Shown one piece after another: positions 1-8,575 of a stretch of DNA of 64,000 bases (the first letter of the stretch is position 1; each line of letters starts with the position of its first letter). The notes under the pieces were generated by a model. The model had not been told where the DNA came from. It saw nothing but the letters and a program-made list of their open reading frames with translations, and did not search any database. The translations under genes and the position numbers were made by a program. The stretch comes from Thermoplasmatales archaeon ex4572_165 (GTDB lineage Archaea > Thermoplasmatota > E2 > DHVEG-1), in NCBI GenBank assembly GCA_002254885.1, contig NJDG01000001.1:1-64000 (forward strand), read 5' to 3'.

Positions 1-111
1 ACGATTTGTTACAAAGATCATAAACTAGTTGTTCGAAACATCAAGAGATATGATTATGAAATTGACGAAACAGTAAATGATATTGACCTTTCAATCATTA
101 AATCAAGTTAG
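1..111 (+). CDS. 3' end of an unknown gene (partial)
   Basis: The frame is open from the first base of the window to a TAG at 109-111 and gives 36 residues, hydrophilic and ending in IIKSS. The start lies outside the window. I do not recognise the family. Just downstream, in another frame after an A-run, a short open stretch (116-151) reads KVYDAL and then stops. A similar tail is found on the minus strand near 23 kb, so this end may be frameshifted. It may be the remains of a mobile or repeated gene, but too little is visible to decide. Confidence 0.3.
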   Translation, partial: TICYKDHKLVVRNIKRYDYEIDETVNDIDLSIIKSS

Positions 112-117
112 ATAAAA

Positions 118-147
118 AAAAGTGTACGATGCGCTGAGTACTTCCAC
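118..147 (+). repeat. 30-nt repeat, copy 1 (inverted copy at 22989-23018)
   Basis: By hand alignment, 25 of 30 positions match the reverse complement of 22989-23018, including the uninterrupted block GATGCGCTGA. In the frame starting at 122 it reads V-Y-D-A-L-S-T-S-T-stop; the other copy reads V-Y-D-A-L-N-S-S-S-stop. Differences fall as one synonymous change and two similar residues, so this looks like the C-terminal tail of a gene family rather than a DNA-binding site. The gap from 152 to 508 shows only AT-rich sequence with TATA-like stretches, presumably the promoter region of the downstream chemoreceptor. Confidence 0.5.
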
Positions 148-508
148 ATAGTGTTAAAATGTCAGAATGAAAAAATGAAATATCAAGTCATTTGATATCT
201 GAAATGAAAATGTATTAAGTGGTAATTTTTCCACAAATCGCAATATCTATATATAATATAATAGTTCTATTTTTCCATTAATAGTTGGATTGGGCTGCAA
301 AATTGATGGATAGTAAATTTCATCTACAAACGTATTTGATTATTTTATAAGTCAAATAAAACAATCTCTATCTAAAAAGATCTTGAATAATTTGATATAA
401 GGTTGGGTTTAATGGTGACTTACTATGTTTAGTTTTCTTAGCTTATGAACTATATATGCTACTTCAATTAAATAGATAAAAGATTAAAAAAATAAGAGGA
501 TGGGAAAA

Positions 509-2959
509 ATGGAAGGCAAACTGCGAAAAAAATTTCAATATAAACATGCAGGAACTAATAGATCAACAAACAAAATAAAAGGAATATCTCTAAAGATTAA
601 AGTTATAAGTCTGTTTCTGGCGATGAGTCTTATACCACTTTGTATTGTTGGAGCGATGGCTTACTCAAATGCTAGTAGTTCTATGCATGAATTGAATTCA
701 CAAAATCAAGCAGCTTTAGAAAACACAGCTTATGCACAACTTGAAGCGATTGGTGAAACAAAATATTCGTGGATCAGTGACTTTTTTAATGAACGTCTTG
801 GAGATGCATCAGTTCTTGCAGAAAACCCTACAGTTATTACTGCATTAACTGAAATTGATGAGGCATATTCAGAAGTAAGACATGTCGATGGAGTTAGTAC
901 TCGCGACCTATATTCTGCAGGCAATATAAAATATAAAGCTGTTTATGATGAATATTATGATTATTTTCGACATTATATAGATCAACATGGATATTATAAT
1001 TTATTATTTATTTGTGGAGAAGGAGAAGTTATTTTCTCAGTCACTAGGGACTCTGATTTTGGTACAAATCTTAACGATGCAAATACTCATCTTAAAACAA
1101 TATGGAAAACTGCAATATCTGGTGCTGTAATCAGCGACACGGATTCTTATGCACCCAATAATGATAATGCTGCATTGTTTACTGTTGCCCCTATAAAAGA
1201 CAGTAATGGTGCAAACATTGGTCATGTTGCTCTTCAAATCGGTCAAGAGGCAATAGACGTAATCATGCAAAAAGCAAATGGACTTGGAAACAGTGGAGAA
1301 ACATACCTTGTTGGAAGTGACTATCTATTCCGTAGTAACTCAAGACTTTCCACAACAGATACACTTCTTGATTCAAATATTCAAGTTCGAACTACAGGTG
1401 TTGAATCAGCATTTGACTCAAAAAATAAATATTCAGAAAGAACCCCATATGGCGATTATACAAGTAAAGTTGATGCTGATACAAAAGGAAGATTATATTC
1501 AGCAGAACTTGGTGGAGTTCCAGTCCTAGGTTATTGTATTTATATGGAATTAATGGATTGGGTTATGGTTGCAGAAATTGATGAGTCGGAAGCTTTTGCG
1601 GCCTCATTTGCAGCAGCAACAGAAGCTGAGGTTGCGGCAACTAGTCTTTTAACAAACACCATTCTTGTTACTTTAATTGCAGCTGTTGCCATAACATTCG
1701 TTGGTTTGATTATCACAAGAAGTATTGTCAATCCAATTAAAACCATTGCAAATGAAGCAATGAAAATGGCTGAAACAGGTGATCTGAGTATTCGAGCAAC
1801 CGTAAAAACAAAAGATGAAATTGGACAGATGGGAAATGCAATTAATGCAATGCTTGAAAATGTTGCAGAACCAGTTTATCAACTTTCAAATATTGCTAAA
1901 ACTATCGCTGATGGTGACCTTCGTCAAAAAGTTGAGATAAACGCAAAAGGGGATATCAACACTCTTATTGGTTCATTTAAAAAGATGACTGGAAATCTGA
2001 AAAATATAGTTGTAACAATTAAAGAGGGGGCAAATGAAACTGCTGCTGCTGCTGAAGAACTATCATCTTCTGCTGAGGAAGTAAATGCATCGGTTGAACA
2101 AACTGCTTACACAATCCAGCAAATAGCGGAAGGTTCAAGCACTACTGCAAATCAGACAAATGTTGTTCTTAAGGAAATCAAGAAAGCTAGTGAATCTGCT
2201 CAGAGTGGTAAGATAGCTGCTGCTGATGTTAGTAAAAAGATGGGTATCATTAAGATAACAACAAAGGATGGTGTAGATAAAATTGAGGCTCTTGGAGAAA
2301 AATCCAAGGAAATTGGCAATATTGTTAATACAATAAACCAGATTTCAGAGCAGACTAATTTGCTTGCTCTTAACGCTGCAATTGAAGCAGCTCGTGCTGG
2401 TGAATCTGGCCGAGGTTTTGCAGTAGTTGCTGATGAAGTTCGTAAACTTGCAGAGGATTCTGGTAATGCAACGAATCAAATCCGAGATCTTATTTCAGAT
2501 ATTCAAAGTGAAATTGATGGTGCTGTTAAAAGTATGGCAGATAATTCAACGCAAGTTGATGAGGGAAGTGAAGGGATTCAGGAAGCAGTTAAATCATTTG
2601 AGAATCTTCCATCAATTGTAGAATCGGTGAATGATGCTACTAATGAAGTTGCTTCTGCTGCTCAGGAAAATGCATCCAGTAGTCAAGAAGCTTCTTCTGC
2701 TATGCAGCAAGTATCAGCTTCAATGCAGCAAGTATCAAGTTCTGCTCAGCAGTTATCATCTGTTGCTGACGAGATGAAAACTATTGTTTCCCAGTTTAAG
2801 CTTGATGATTCAGATCAAAAAACAAAGAAACATGAATCTGAAATGAAGGCAATACAGAATAATTATCAACTGGATCTTGAGCCTTCATTGAATGAAACAT
2901 TGGAACCGCAGGAAAAAACAGAAATCACAAATATAAATTCATCGGAAGAAGAATTATAG
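509..2959 (+). CDS. methyl-accepting chemotaxis protein with extracytoplasmic Cache-like sensor
   Basis: Transmembrane chemoreceptor that signals through CheW/CheA. Counting from an upstream ATG at 500: TM1 about residues 33-55, a roughly 310-residue extracytoplasmic sensor of double-Cache character, TM2 about 382-408, HAMP about 409-462, then the long cytoplasmic coiled coil. The signalling tip near residues 600-653 carries the hallmark [20 protein letters not shown] and [14 protein letters not shown]. Flanking stretches rich in Ala, Ser, Glu and Gln are the expected methylation regions. No C-terminal NWETF-like tether is present. GAGG (496-499) abuts ATG 500 but sits 9 nt before ATG 509, so 509 is the better start. 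The cheW gene follows after 21 nt, so the two are probably co-transcribed. The ligand cannot be told. Confidence 0.95.
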   Translation: MEGKLRKKFQYKHAGTNRSTNKIKGISLKIKVISLFLAMSLIPLCIVGAMAYSNASSSMHELNSQNQAALENTAYAQLEAIGETKYSWISDFFNERLGDASVLAENPTVITALTEIDEAYSEVRHVDGVSTRDLYSAGNIKYKAVYDEYYDYFRHYIDQHGYYNLLFICGEGEVIFSVTRDSDFGTNLNDANTHLKTIWKTAISGAVISDTDSYAPNNDNAALFTVAPIKDSNGANIGHVALQIGQEAIDVIMQKANGLGNSGETYLVGSDYLFRSNSRLSTTDTLLDSNIQVRTTGVESAFDSKNKYSERTPYGDYTSKVDADTKGRLYSAELGGVPVLGYCIYMELMDWVMVAEIDESEAFAASFAAATEAEVAATSLLTNTILVTLIAAVAITFVGLIITRSIVNPIKTIANEAMKMAETGDLSIRATVKTKDEIGQMGNAINAMLENVAEPVYQLSNIAKTIADGDLRQKVEINAKGDINTLIGSFKKMTGNLKNIVVTIKEGANETAAAAEELSSSAEEVNASVEQTAYTIQQIAEGSSTTANQTNVVLKEIKKASESAQSGKIAAADVSKKMGIIKITTKDGVDKIEALGEKSKEIGNIVNTINQISEQTNLLALNAAIEAARAGESGRGFAVVADEVRKLAEDSGNATNQIRDLISDIQSEIDGAVKSMADNSTQVDEGSEGIQEAVKSFENLPSIVESVNDATNEVASAAQENASSSQEASSAMQQVSASMQQVSSSAQQLSSVADEMKTIVSQFKLDDSDQKTKKHESEMKAIQNNYQLDLEPSLNETLEPQEKTEITNINSSEEEL

Positions 2960-2980
2960 ATATTTGATGAGGTGGATAAT

Positions 2981-3586
2981 ATGACATCAGGTGTGAAAAA
3001 TGAAGAAAAAGTTAATGGAGATGACACTTTTGGAGAGCAGCAGCTTGTTATTTTCAAGGTTGCTGGTGAAGAGTTTGGCGTGAATATCAATGAAGTTAAA
3101 GAGATCATTAGATGGGAAGAAGTAACACGTATTCCAAACTCTGAGGCCTATATTAAAGGGGTTATTAATCTTCGAGGTAATATCATTGTTGTAAATGATC
3201 TTGCGGTGAAACTTGGCCTTCCTTCAAAAACGATAGATGATGATACAAGAATTCTTGTTGTAGAAGTTGGAGAGAACACAGTGGGAATGATTGTTGACTC
3301 TGCAACCGAAGTGATACGTCTTTCTGGTGACGATATTCGTGAAACACCTTCATTGATTACAAGCACTATTGATCACGATTTCATTGAAGGTGTTGGTCTT
3401 CTTGATGAAAAAAGACTTCTAACATTATTGGATCTTAGACAGGTATTGGAATCCGAAGATTTTGAAAAAATCCTACAAAATCAACGAAATGTAGAACAAA
3501 ACATTCAGAATACTAAGGATATTAAAGAAGGTGAAGGAAAAACTAAGACAAATAAGAAATATAAGGATAAACAAGAATTGGAATAA
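2981..3586 (+). CDS. cheW: CheW-like coupling protein
   Basis: Adaptor linking chemoreceptors to CheA. The CheW fold is clear: QLVIFKVAGEEFGVNI (strand 1), IKEIIR-type segment, RIPNSEAYIKGVINLRGNI (the canonical PxxPxxxxGVxxxRGxxxPV region), DTRILVVEV, VGMIVDSATEVIRL and a closing GVGLLDEKRLLTLLDL. About 50 charged, Lys/Glu/Asn-rich residues at the C-terminus lie beyond the domain. GAGGTG at 2969-2974 is spaced 6 nt from ATG 2981, favouring it over the in-frame GTG at 2972 that overlaps the ribosome-binding site. It lies directly behind the chemoreceptor. No cheA, cheY, cheB or cheR is in the window, so the rest of the system is encoded elsewhere. Confidence 0.95.
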   Translation: MTSGVKNEEKVNGDDTFGEQQLVIFKVAGEEFGVNINEVKEIIRWEEVTRIPNSEAYIKGVINLRGNIIVVNDLAVKLGLPSKTIDDDTRILVVEVGENTVGMIVDSATEVIRLSGDDIRETPSLITSTIDHDFIEGVGLLDEKRLLTLLDLRQVLESEDFEKILQNQRNVEQNIQNTKDIKEGEGKTKTNKKYKDKQELE

Positions 3587-3668
3587 ATGAAAAATGTTGT
3601 AGTTTTTGAAAAGCATTTTTTAAAAATGAAATATTAATGTAAAACAAGAGATATTGAATGGATGATTT

Positions 3669-4187
3669 ATGATATTCCCCAATAAAGGCATTTCAAAAGC
3701 TATCATATCTGATCGTTCATTAAAAGTTGGGGTTAGCTTTGGTTTGACCTCTGGTGTGATTACCACTCTTGGATTAATGATTGGGCTATATTCAAGTACA
3801 AATTCTTCGTTAGTTATAATTGGAGGTATTTTGACAATATCCATTGCAGATTCATTATCGGATGCTTTGGGGATACATATATCTGAAGAATCTGAAAATG
3901 TTCACTCCGAAAAAGAAATTTGGAAATCTACAATTGCTACATTTTTATCAAAATTTATCTTTGCATTAACATTTATTCTTCCAATTTTTATATTTCCAAA
4001 ACTCTCAACTGCTATAATTATAAGTATAATTTGGGGATTAACTCTCCTTATTGTTCTTAGCTACTTTATAGCAAAACAACAGAAAATTAAACCCTGGAAA
4101 CCAATTTTAGAACATTTACTAATTGCAGTAATAGTAATCATATTAACTTATTTTGTTGGTTGTTGGATTTCGACTACATTTACTTGA
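3669..4187 (+). CDS. VIT1/CCC1-family (DUF125-like) membrane transporter
   Basis: A 172-residue protein with about five hydrophobic segments. The N-terminal half matches the VIT1/CCC1 pattern of iron/manganese transporters: GLTSGVITTLGLMIGL (TM1), then IIGGILTISIADSLSDALGIHISEESE, where family members have a polar A-D-x-x-S-x-G-x-x-x-x-x-SE stretch in the ion path. The cytosolic ferritin-like or long linker metal-binding region of plant and yeast VIT1 is missing, so this is a short version. Family membership would imply divalent metal export or sequestration; substrate specificity is not visible. It stands alone downstream of cheW (82 nt gap) and converges with the unknown gene on the other strand. 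Confidence 0.7.
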   Translation: MIFPNKGISKAIISDRSLKVGVSFGLTSGVITTLGLMIGLYSSTNSSLVIIGGILTISIADSLSDALGIHISEESENVHSEKEIWKSTIATFLSKFIFALTFILPIFIFPKLSTAIIISIIWGLTLLIVLSYFIAKQQKIKPWKPILEHLLIAVIVIILTYFVGCWISTTFT

Positions 4188-4281
4188 TGACTATTATCCT
4201 TTTTGTGTAATTAGTTAAATTTTGTCTATTCCAAATATTCATATCAGAAATTAAAAAAGACGTACATTTATCTTTTATGAA

Positions 4282-5499
4282 TCATACTTTTAATTGTAAT
4301 TCGATTACATGAAGATTAATTCCAAGTGTATCAAATTCTTTTAATATCTCTTTTCCCAGGTATCTCTTGATCTCATTAATATATTTCATTTTATGTTCAA
4401 TGTTGAGATCTTTTCCTGCATTTCGAATGATGTCCCTTAAAGCTTTTCCAAGTTCATATGGTTTATAATCATTGATTTGCTCATCAACTATTATTGCATC
4501 CATTCCTTTGCAGTATTGATTTTTGTTTATAAGGATCGTTTTTAGTATTTCATGTTTTTCTTTTTGAAAATTAATAATATCATCTATAAGAGAAACTGCA
4601 AATCCTACTGATGTCCTATGCCCTATAAATTGTATGATGGATTGTAATATCTTTTCTGTTAGCTCTTTTTGTGAACTGTGTTCTGTTATATGTTTTAAAC
4701 TATCGAAATTCACACCTATCCGATCTAAAATCGTAAGTTGTGATCTTCCGATGCGTTGTTTAAATGATTTCTCAAAATATGTGTTTTCTGTTTTATATTG
4801 CATTGTTTGTTTTGTTTTTCTTAGAAGTGATTGAATTGATTCACCGATCTTTAGAGACCATACTTCATTTATATCAGGATAAACACGAATTTCAAGGGAT
4901 TCTTTTGAATTAGTTAATTTTGATATTTTCACATATTTAAGAAACGGGTATCTTCTTTCAACAGCTGAAACAATTGAGAATAAAATTTCAATGGTTTCGC
5001 TATTTTCATATTTTGTATTAAGTATTTTTACTAATGTAATAAGGACATCTTCAATTAGATCAGTATTATCTACATGATACATTTCTTGTTGTTCAAGTAT
5101 GTAGCTTGATTGCAAGAGGTCAAGGTTGATTCCACCTTCTGAGAGATCTCGTACAATAACTGCACCTAATGATTTTTTGAATTCACGAATAAAAAAGAAG
5201 TTTGCAACATCACCAAGTGTTTTAATTGATGAAATGAATAATTGATTAATTGATTTATAGCACTGATCTGAGGGTATTGAGTTTATTTCAGTATCTATTT
5301 GTAGATGGTTAAAATCATCATTGGATCTATTGTCAATAATGTGAATATATTGAAAAAAATCATTTTTCGTTTTAAGTTTTTTTACAACAGTGTCGATAAC
5401 ATCAATTGCGAAATCTTCATCAGTTCTTCTTTGAATTCTATAAAGTAAGTTTTGTAAAAAAGCATGGGTTATTTGATAATTTGAAGGTTTTGATGACAT
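4282..5499 (-). CDS. unknown soluble protein paired with a receiver protein
   Basis: A 405-residue protein of a family I do not recognise. No signal peptide, membrane segment or metal motif is visible. It is predicted mostly helical with scattered strands; the middle has repeated acidic-hydrophobic helices and the C-terminal 70 residues (from about 335) are rich in Lys, Ile and Glu. No His-box, N-box or G-box of a histidine kinase is seen. It starts 5 nt after the stop of the stand-alone receiver at 5505-5876, so the two are almost certainly translated from one mRNA. By context it may be the partner or effector of that receiver (inference only). Confidence 0.75.
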   Translation of the reverse strand: MSSKPSNYQITHAFLQNLLYRIQRRTDEDFAIDVIDTVVKKLKTKNDFFQYIHIIDNRSNDDFNHLQIDTEINSIPSDQCYKSINQLFISSIKTLGDVANFFFIREFKKSLGAVIVRDLSEGGINLDLLQSSYILEQQEMYHVDNTDLIEDVLITLVKILNTKYENSETIEILFSIVSAVERRYPFLKYVKISKLTNSKESLEIRVYPDINEVWSLKIGESIQSLLRKTKQTMQYKTENTYFEKSFKQRIGRSQLTILDRIGVNFDSLKHITEHSSQKELTEKILQSIIQFIGHRTSVGFAVSLIDDIINFQKEKHEILKTILINKNQYCKGMDAIIVDEQINDYKPYELGKALRDIIRNAGKDLNIEHKMKYINEIKRYLGKEILKEFDTLGINLHVIELQLKV

Positions 5500-5504
5500 A
5501 CTGA

Positions 5505-5876
5505 TTATTTAATGAGATTATCAATTGTTTTTTTAATAGTATTTATTTCGAAAGGTTTTGTGATATATGCATCTGCATTTTTTTTTCCAAATCCAACACT
5601 GAATCCATCTGCTTTTGCGGTAAGAAAAACAATTGGAATATTACTCCAATCTACATTTTCTTTGATTTTTGCAAAAAGATCCCATCCGCTGATATCTGGC
5701 ATCATGATATCAAGTAATATTAGATCTGGTTTCTTGTTTTTTTCCATTTGTTCGAGAAATTTGGATCCATTTTCAACTAAGTTTAATTCATATTTATCAT
5801 TAAATATTTCTAAACCTCTTTTTAAAGTATGGAGAATGTCGACATTGTCATCTACAATTAATATTTTTTTCTTCAT
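5505..5876 (-). CDS. stand-alone response-regulator receiver domain
   Basis: A single REC domain of 123 residues with no output domain. Acidic pocket D10/D11 (VDDN), phospho-acceptor D56 in LILLDIMMP, switch residue T86 in VFLTAK and K107 in ITKPF are all present, so it should be phosphorylatable. Stand-alone receivers are common in archaea and can serve as phosphate shuttles or bind effector proteins. It is first in a two-gene unit with the 405-residue unknown protein and lies downstream of a large kinase cluster on the same strand, separated by a likely terminator. It resembles the receiver at 30207-30578 more than the one at 6214-6582. Confidence 0.92.
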   Translation of the reverse strand: MKKKILIVDDNVDILHTLKRGLEIFNDKYELNLVENGSKFLEQMEKNKKPDLILLDIMMPDISGWDLFAKIKENVDWSNIPIVFLTAKADGFSVGFGKKNADAYITKPFEINTIKKTIDNLIK

Positions 5877-6070
5877 ATATTACCTCTTTTCGTATTTTTT
5901 TTTATTAAATATTATTTTTTGATGCTCTTAATTCTCCTTATTGTTCTTATTTAAATAATACATGGCATTATTCCATTATGTCAATTTAAAAAAAGGTTGA
6001 CTTGGATATGCTTAACCATACTTATCTATTGATAACTTTTGTTAGGTTGTTTATTGATAATAATCAAAGC

Positions 6071-6124
6071 AAAAAAATAGGAGTTGCCAAAAAAATCTCA
6101 AATTGGTGTTATTCAACCCCCTAT
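6071..6124 (-). terminator. hairpin followed by T-run (minus strand)
   Basis: On the minus strand ATAGGGGGTTG (6124-6114) can pair with CAACTCCTAT (6086-6077), with one G-T pair and one bulged G, around a roughly 27-nt loop, and is followed at once by seven T residues. This fits an intrinsic terminator for the minus-strand kinase/receiver unit ending at 6214, or a T-run terminator of the archaeal kind. The remaining parts of the 5877-6213 gap are AT-rich, and I see no further gene. Confidence 0.45.
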
Positions 6125-6213
6125 TTCTCCTAAATATTACTAAGTGGAATCTACATTATACATGGGTCAAAACAAATAATTTAACTGTCTTTGTAGATTA
6201 TTAAAATTGTTTA

Positions 6214-6582
6214 TCAATTTGATACATATTTATCTACAATTGCTATAAGTTCATCAGCTTCAAATGGTTTACTTAGATAGTCTGCGATAAATTCCTTCAA
6301 TGAATCAAATTGTTCATCTGCTTCATTCTTTGCAGATAACATTGCAATTATATTTCCTTCATGTAGATTTTGATCAACTATTGCTTGAATTGTTTCCCAT
6401 CCAGTCATAATGGGCATCATGATATCCATGAGAATAATACCTTTGTATCCATTTTTTAAAATCTCAAGACAATTTTTTCCAGATTCTGCAAGGGTAACTT
6501 GATATCCTGCATCCTCAAATACCATTTGTACACTCATCCGAATGGAACTGTCATCATCCACAACTAAAACTTTTTTATCCAT
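6214..6582 (-). CDS. stand-alone response-regulator receiver domain
   Basis: A 122-residue single receiver domain. Acidic residues D10/D11 (VVDDD), acceptor D53 in ILMDIMMP, S83 in MLSAK at the switch position and K105 in YLSKPF are intact. No DNA-binding or enzymatic output domain is present. It is the last gene of a unit that begins at 10562 (sensor, histidine kinase, receiver), 43 nt after the kinase stop, so the kinase at 6626-8575 is its most likely phosphodonor. A hairpin with a T-run follows its stop codon. Confidence 0.92.
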   Translation of the reverse strand: MDKKVLVVDDDSSIRMSVQMVFEDAGYQVTLAESGKNCLEILKNGYKGIILMDIMMPIMTGWETIQAIVDQNLHEGNIIAMLSAKNEADEQFDSLKEFIADYLSKPFEADELIAIVDKYVSN

Positions 6583-6625
6583 ACTCCTTCTACCTCCATG
6601 TTCATTTTATGTAATTTTCATATTT

Positions 6626-8575
6626 TTATTGATCCGTTCCTTTTGGTATTGTCAAATAAACTGTCGATCCCTTTCCGATACCTGTACTTTCAATCCAAAT
6701 TTTTCCCTGATGTTTCTCTACAATTTTTTTACATATTGAAAGTCCAAGTCCTGTACCTGTAAAATCATGTCTACTTTCATCGGCTTTGTAGAACTCATCA
6801 AAAACATGATTTACTTGTTCCTCTGTCATACCCATTCCTGTATCGTTTATACTAATTTGAATCATATTGTCTTTTGTTTCTTCTGCATTAATCGTAACAG
6901 TACCACTATCCTTATTGAATTTAACTGCATTACTTACTAGATTGAATAATAATTCTTTAAAATGTTTTGTATCAACTTTAAGATGTATATCATCTATAAT
7001 TTGATTTTCTATTTGAATATGGTTGGTTTCATAATTAAAACTTATACTTTCAACAATACTATTTACCTCATCTGCAAGATTGATATCATCTTGCTGAAGT
7101 TCAAGGGTTGGTGAGTTCATACGAGCAAGTTCTAAGGTGTTTTTAACTAATATTTTCATATATTTAACTTTTTCAATACAAACAGTTAACATTTCTTTGA
7201 TTTTTTCATCTTCACATTTTTTTTGTATCAATGGAAGTAATGTGTTCAATGGAGTAATTGGGGTTTTAAGATCATGACTGAGTTGATTAATAAACTCATC
7301 TTTTATCTCAATAAGTCGATGTACTTCCTTTGTTCGTTCATCTACTTTATATTCTAAATTTTGATTGATATCAGAAAGTTGTTCTCGGATAACATCAAGC
7401 TCTTGATTCATTGCTTGTAATTCCTCAGTTGAAATTGTTAATTCCTCGTTTTTTTCTAATATCTCACTTTTTGCCTTCTCCAGATCTTGAACAGTTTCAT
7501 GCATATCTTCCATTATATTTAGAGTTGCTAGTTCTGTGTTTCTTAGATCTCTCATTTTTTCTTCTTTTTCAATTTTAATTTTATTTTCATGTGTAATATC
7601 ATTTGCAATTACCATTATATTATTTTCATCTCCCATTTTAATTGGTATATACCTGTTATGGAAATACTTACCATTTCTTTCATCCTTATTTTCCTGCATT
7701 TTTCCACTATTTAATACTTTGATCGCGATATCATTTCTTTCTTTGTAAATATCTGGTGGCAGTAAATCACGTATGTTTTTTCCAATTATTTCTTCAGGGG
7801 ATAAGTTAAAATTATTTGCCATTTGACCATTTGATTCAATTATTGTTCCATCTTTTGATAACAGGCAAATTGAGGCGGGCATGCTGTTGAAGAGTTGTCT
7901 GTATTTTTTTTCTGAGGTTTTCAGTTTTTGTTCAAGAGTGAAAAATGAAGAAATTCCATCACTTTTTGAATTAATTGTTTTAAATGGATTTACAAAAAGA
8001 AATAGTATGAAGATATTTGCAAGTGGATAACTTACCATAGGTAAAAAATTAATATTTCTTGCCATACCTATACCGCCTAACATAAAGAAAAAAATGACGG
8101 TTAGATAAATTAAATATGATCGATCATGTGTTTTTATTAACCAATAAACAGAACCGACAATAAGTTCTATGCTAATAATTTGTCTTATAGGTGTTAAAAT
8201 AATATTAGAATTAATTGGCATCCATGCAAATACAAAACAAAGAAGATTTAAACCAACAAAAACACTAAACTTTTTATCATAAATTTCTTTTGTTTTAAAA
8301 AAACGGCTGTTTAAAGCAATAAAAAGAGCAATGAGAAGAGGAATAGCAGTCCAGTTATATACATTATATCCCAAGATACCTTGTTCAATATTATTGTATC
8401 CAAATAAGCAATAAACATGAGAGATAGTTGATGAAATAAATGCTATTACAAAGATGAGTTTTTTCTTTTCTTTATCTTTTAAATAAAGAAATAAAAAAAT
8501 CATGCCGATACACACACTAACTATTATATTGACCAACCAAAATATAGATTCAATCGCTAAATTAATGAAAATCAT
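6626..8575 (-). CDS. membrane histidine kinase: 7TM-like region, PAS, HisKA, HATPase
   Basis: A 649-residue sensor kinase. Residues 1 to about 205 form a multi-span membrane region resembling histidine-kinase 7TM sensor modules. A PAS domain follows (about 226-340), then a long coiled coil (about 345-425), the HisKA helix with LSHDLKTP (phospho-acceptor His near 434), and a HATPase domain with N-box NLVSNAVKF, G1 DTGMG and G2 GTGLGLSICKKI. All catalytic motifs are intact. The first 14 nt overlap the end of the upstream sensor gene, implying coupled translation, and a receiver follows. The transmitter resembles that of the kinase at 23347-26019 (same LSHDLKTP box and ESRHD segment before the G2 box). 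Confidence 0.93.
   Translation of the reverse strand: MIFINLAIESIFWLVNIIVSVCIGMIFLFLYLKDKEKKKLIFVIAFISSTISHVYCLFGYNNIEQGILGYNVYNWTAIPLLIALFIALNSRFFKTKEIYDKKFSVFVGLNLLCFVFAWMPINSNIILTPIRQIISIELIVGSVYWLIKTHDRSYLIYLTVIFFFMLGGIGMARNINFLPMVSYPLANIFILFLFVNPFKTINSKSDGISSFFTLEQKLKTSEKKYRQLFNSMPASICLLSKDGTIIESNGQMANNFNLSPEEIIGKNIRDLLPPDIYKERNDIAIKVLNSGKMQENKDERNGKYFHNRYIPIKMGDENNIMVIANDITHENKIKIEKEEKMRDLRNTELATLNIMEDMHETVQDLEKAKSEILEKNEELTISTEELQAMNQELDVIREQLSDINQNLEYKVDERTKEVHRLIEIKDEFINQLSHDLKTPITPLNTLLPLIQKKCEDEKIKEMLTVCIEKVKYMKILVKNTLELARMNSPTLELQQDDINLADEVNSIVESISFNYETNHIQIENQIIDDIHLKVDTKHFKELLFNLVSNAVKFNKDSGTVTINAEETKDNMIQISINDTGMGMTEEQVNHVFDEFYKADESRHDFTGTGLGLSICKKIVEKHQGKIWIESTGIGKGSTVYLTIPKGTDQ

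Noticed and set aside
4200-4225. AT-rich similarity to about 15793-15815 (ATTAGTTAAATTT)
   Set aside because: Short and nearly all A/T; expected by chance in this sequence and in unrelated gene contexts.
5512-5922. 136-codon plus-strand hydrophobic ORF
   Set aside because: Antisense to the well-conserved receiver at 5505-5876; hydrophobicity is a by-product of the reversed codons.
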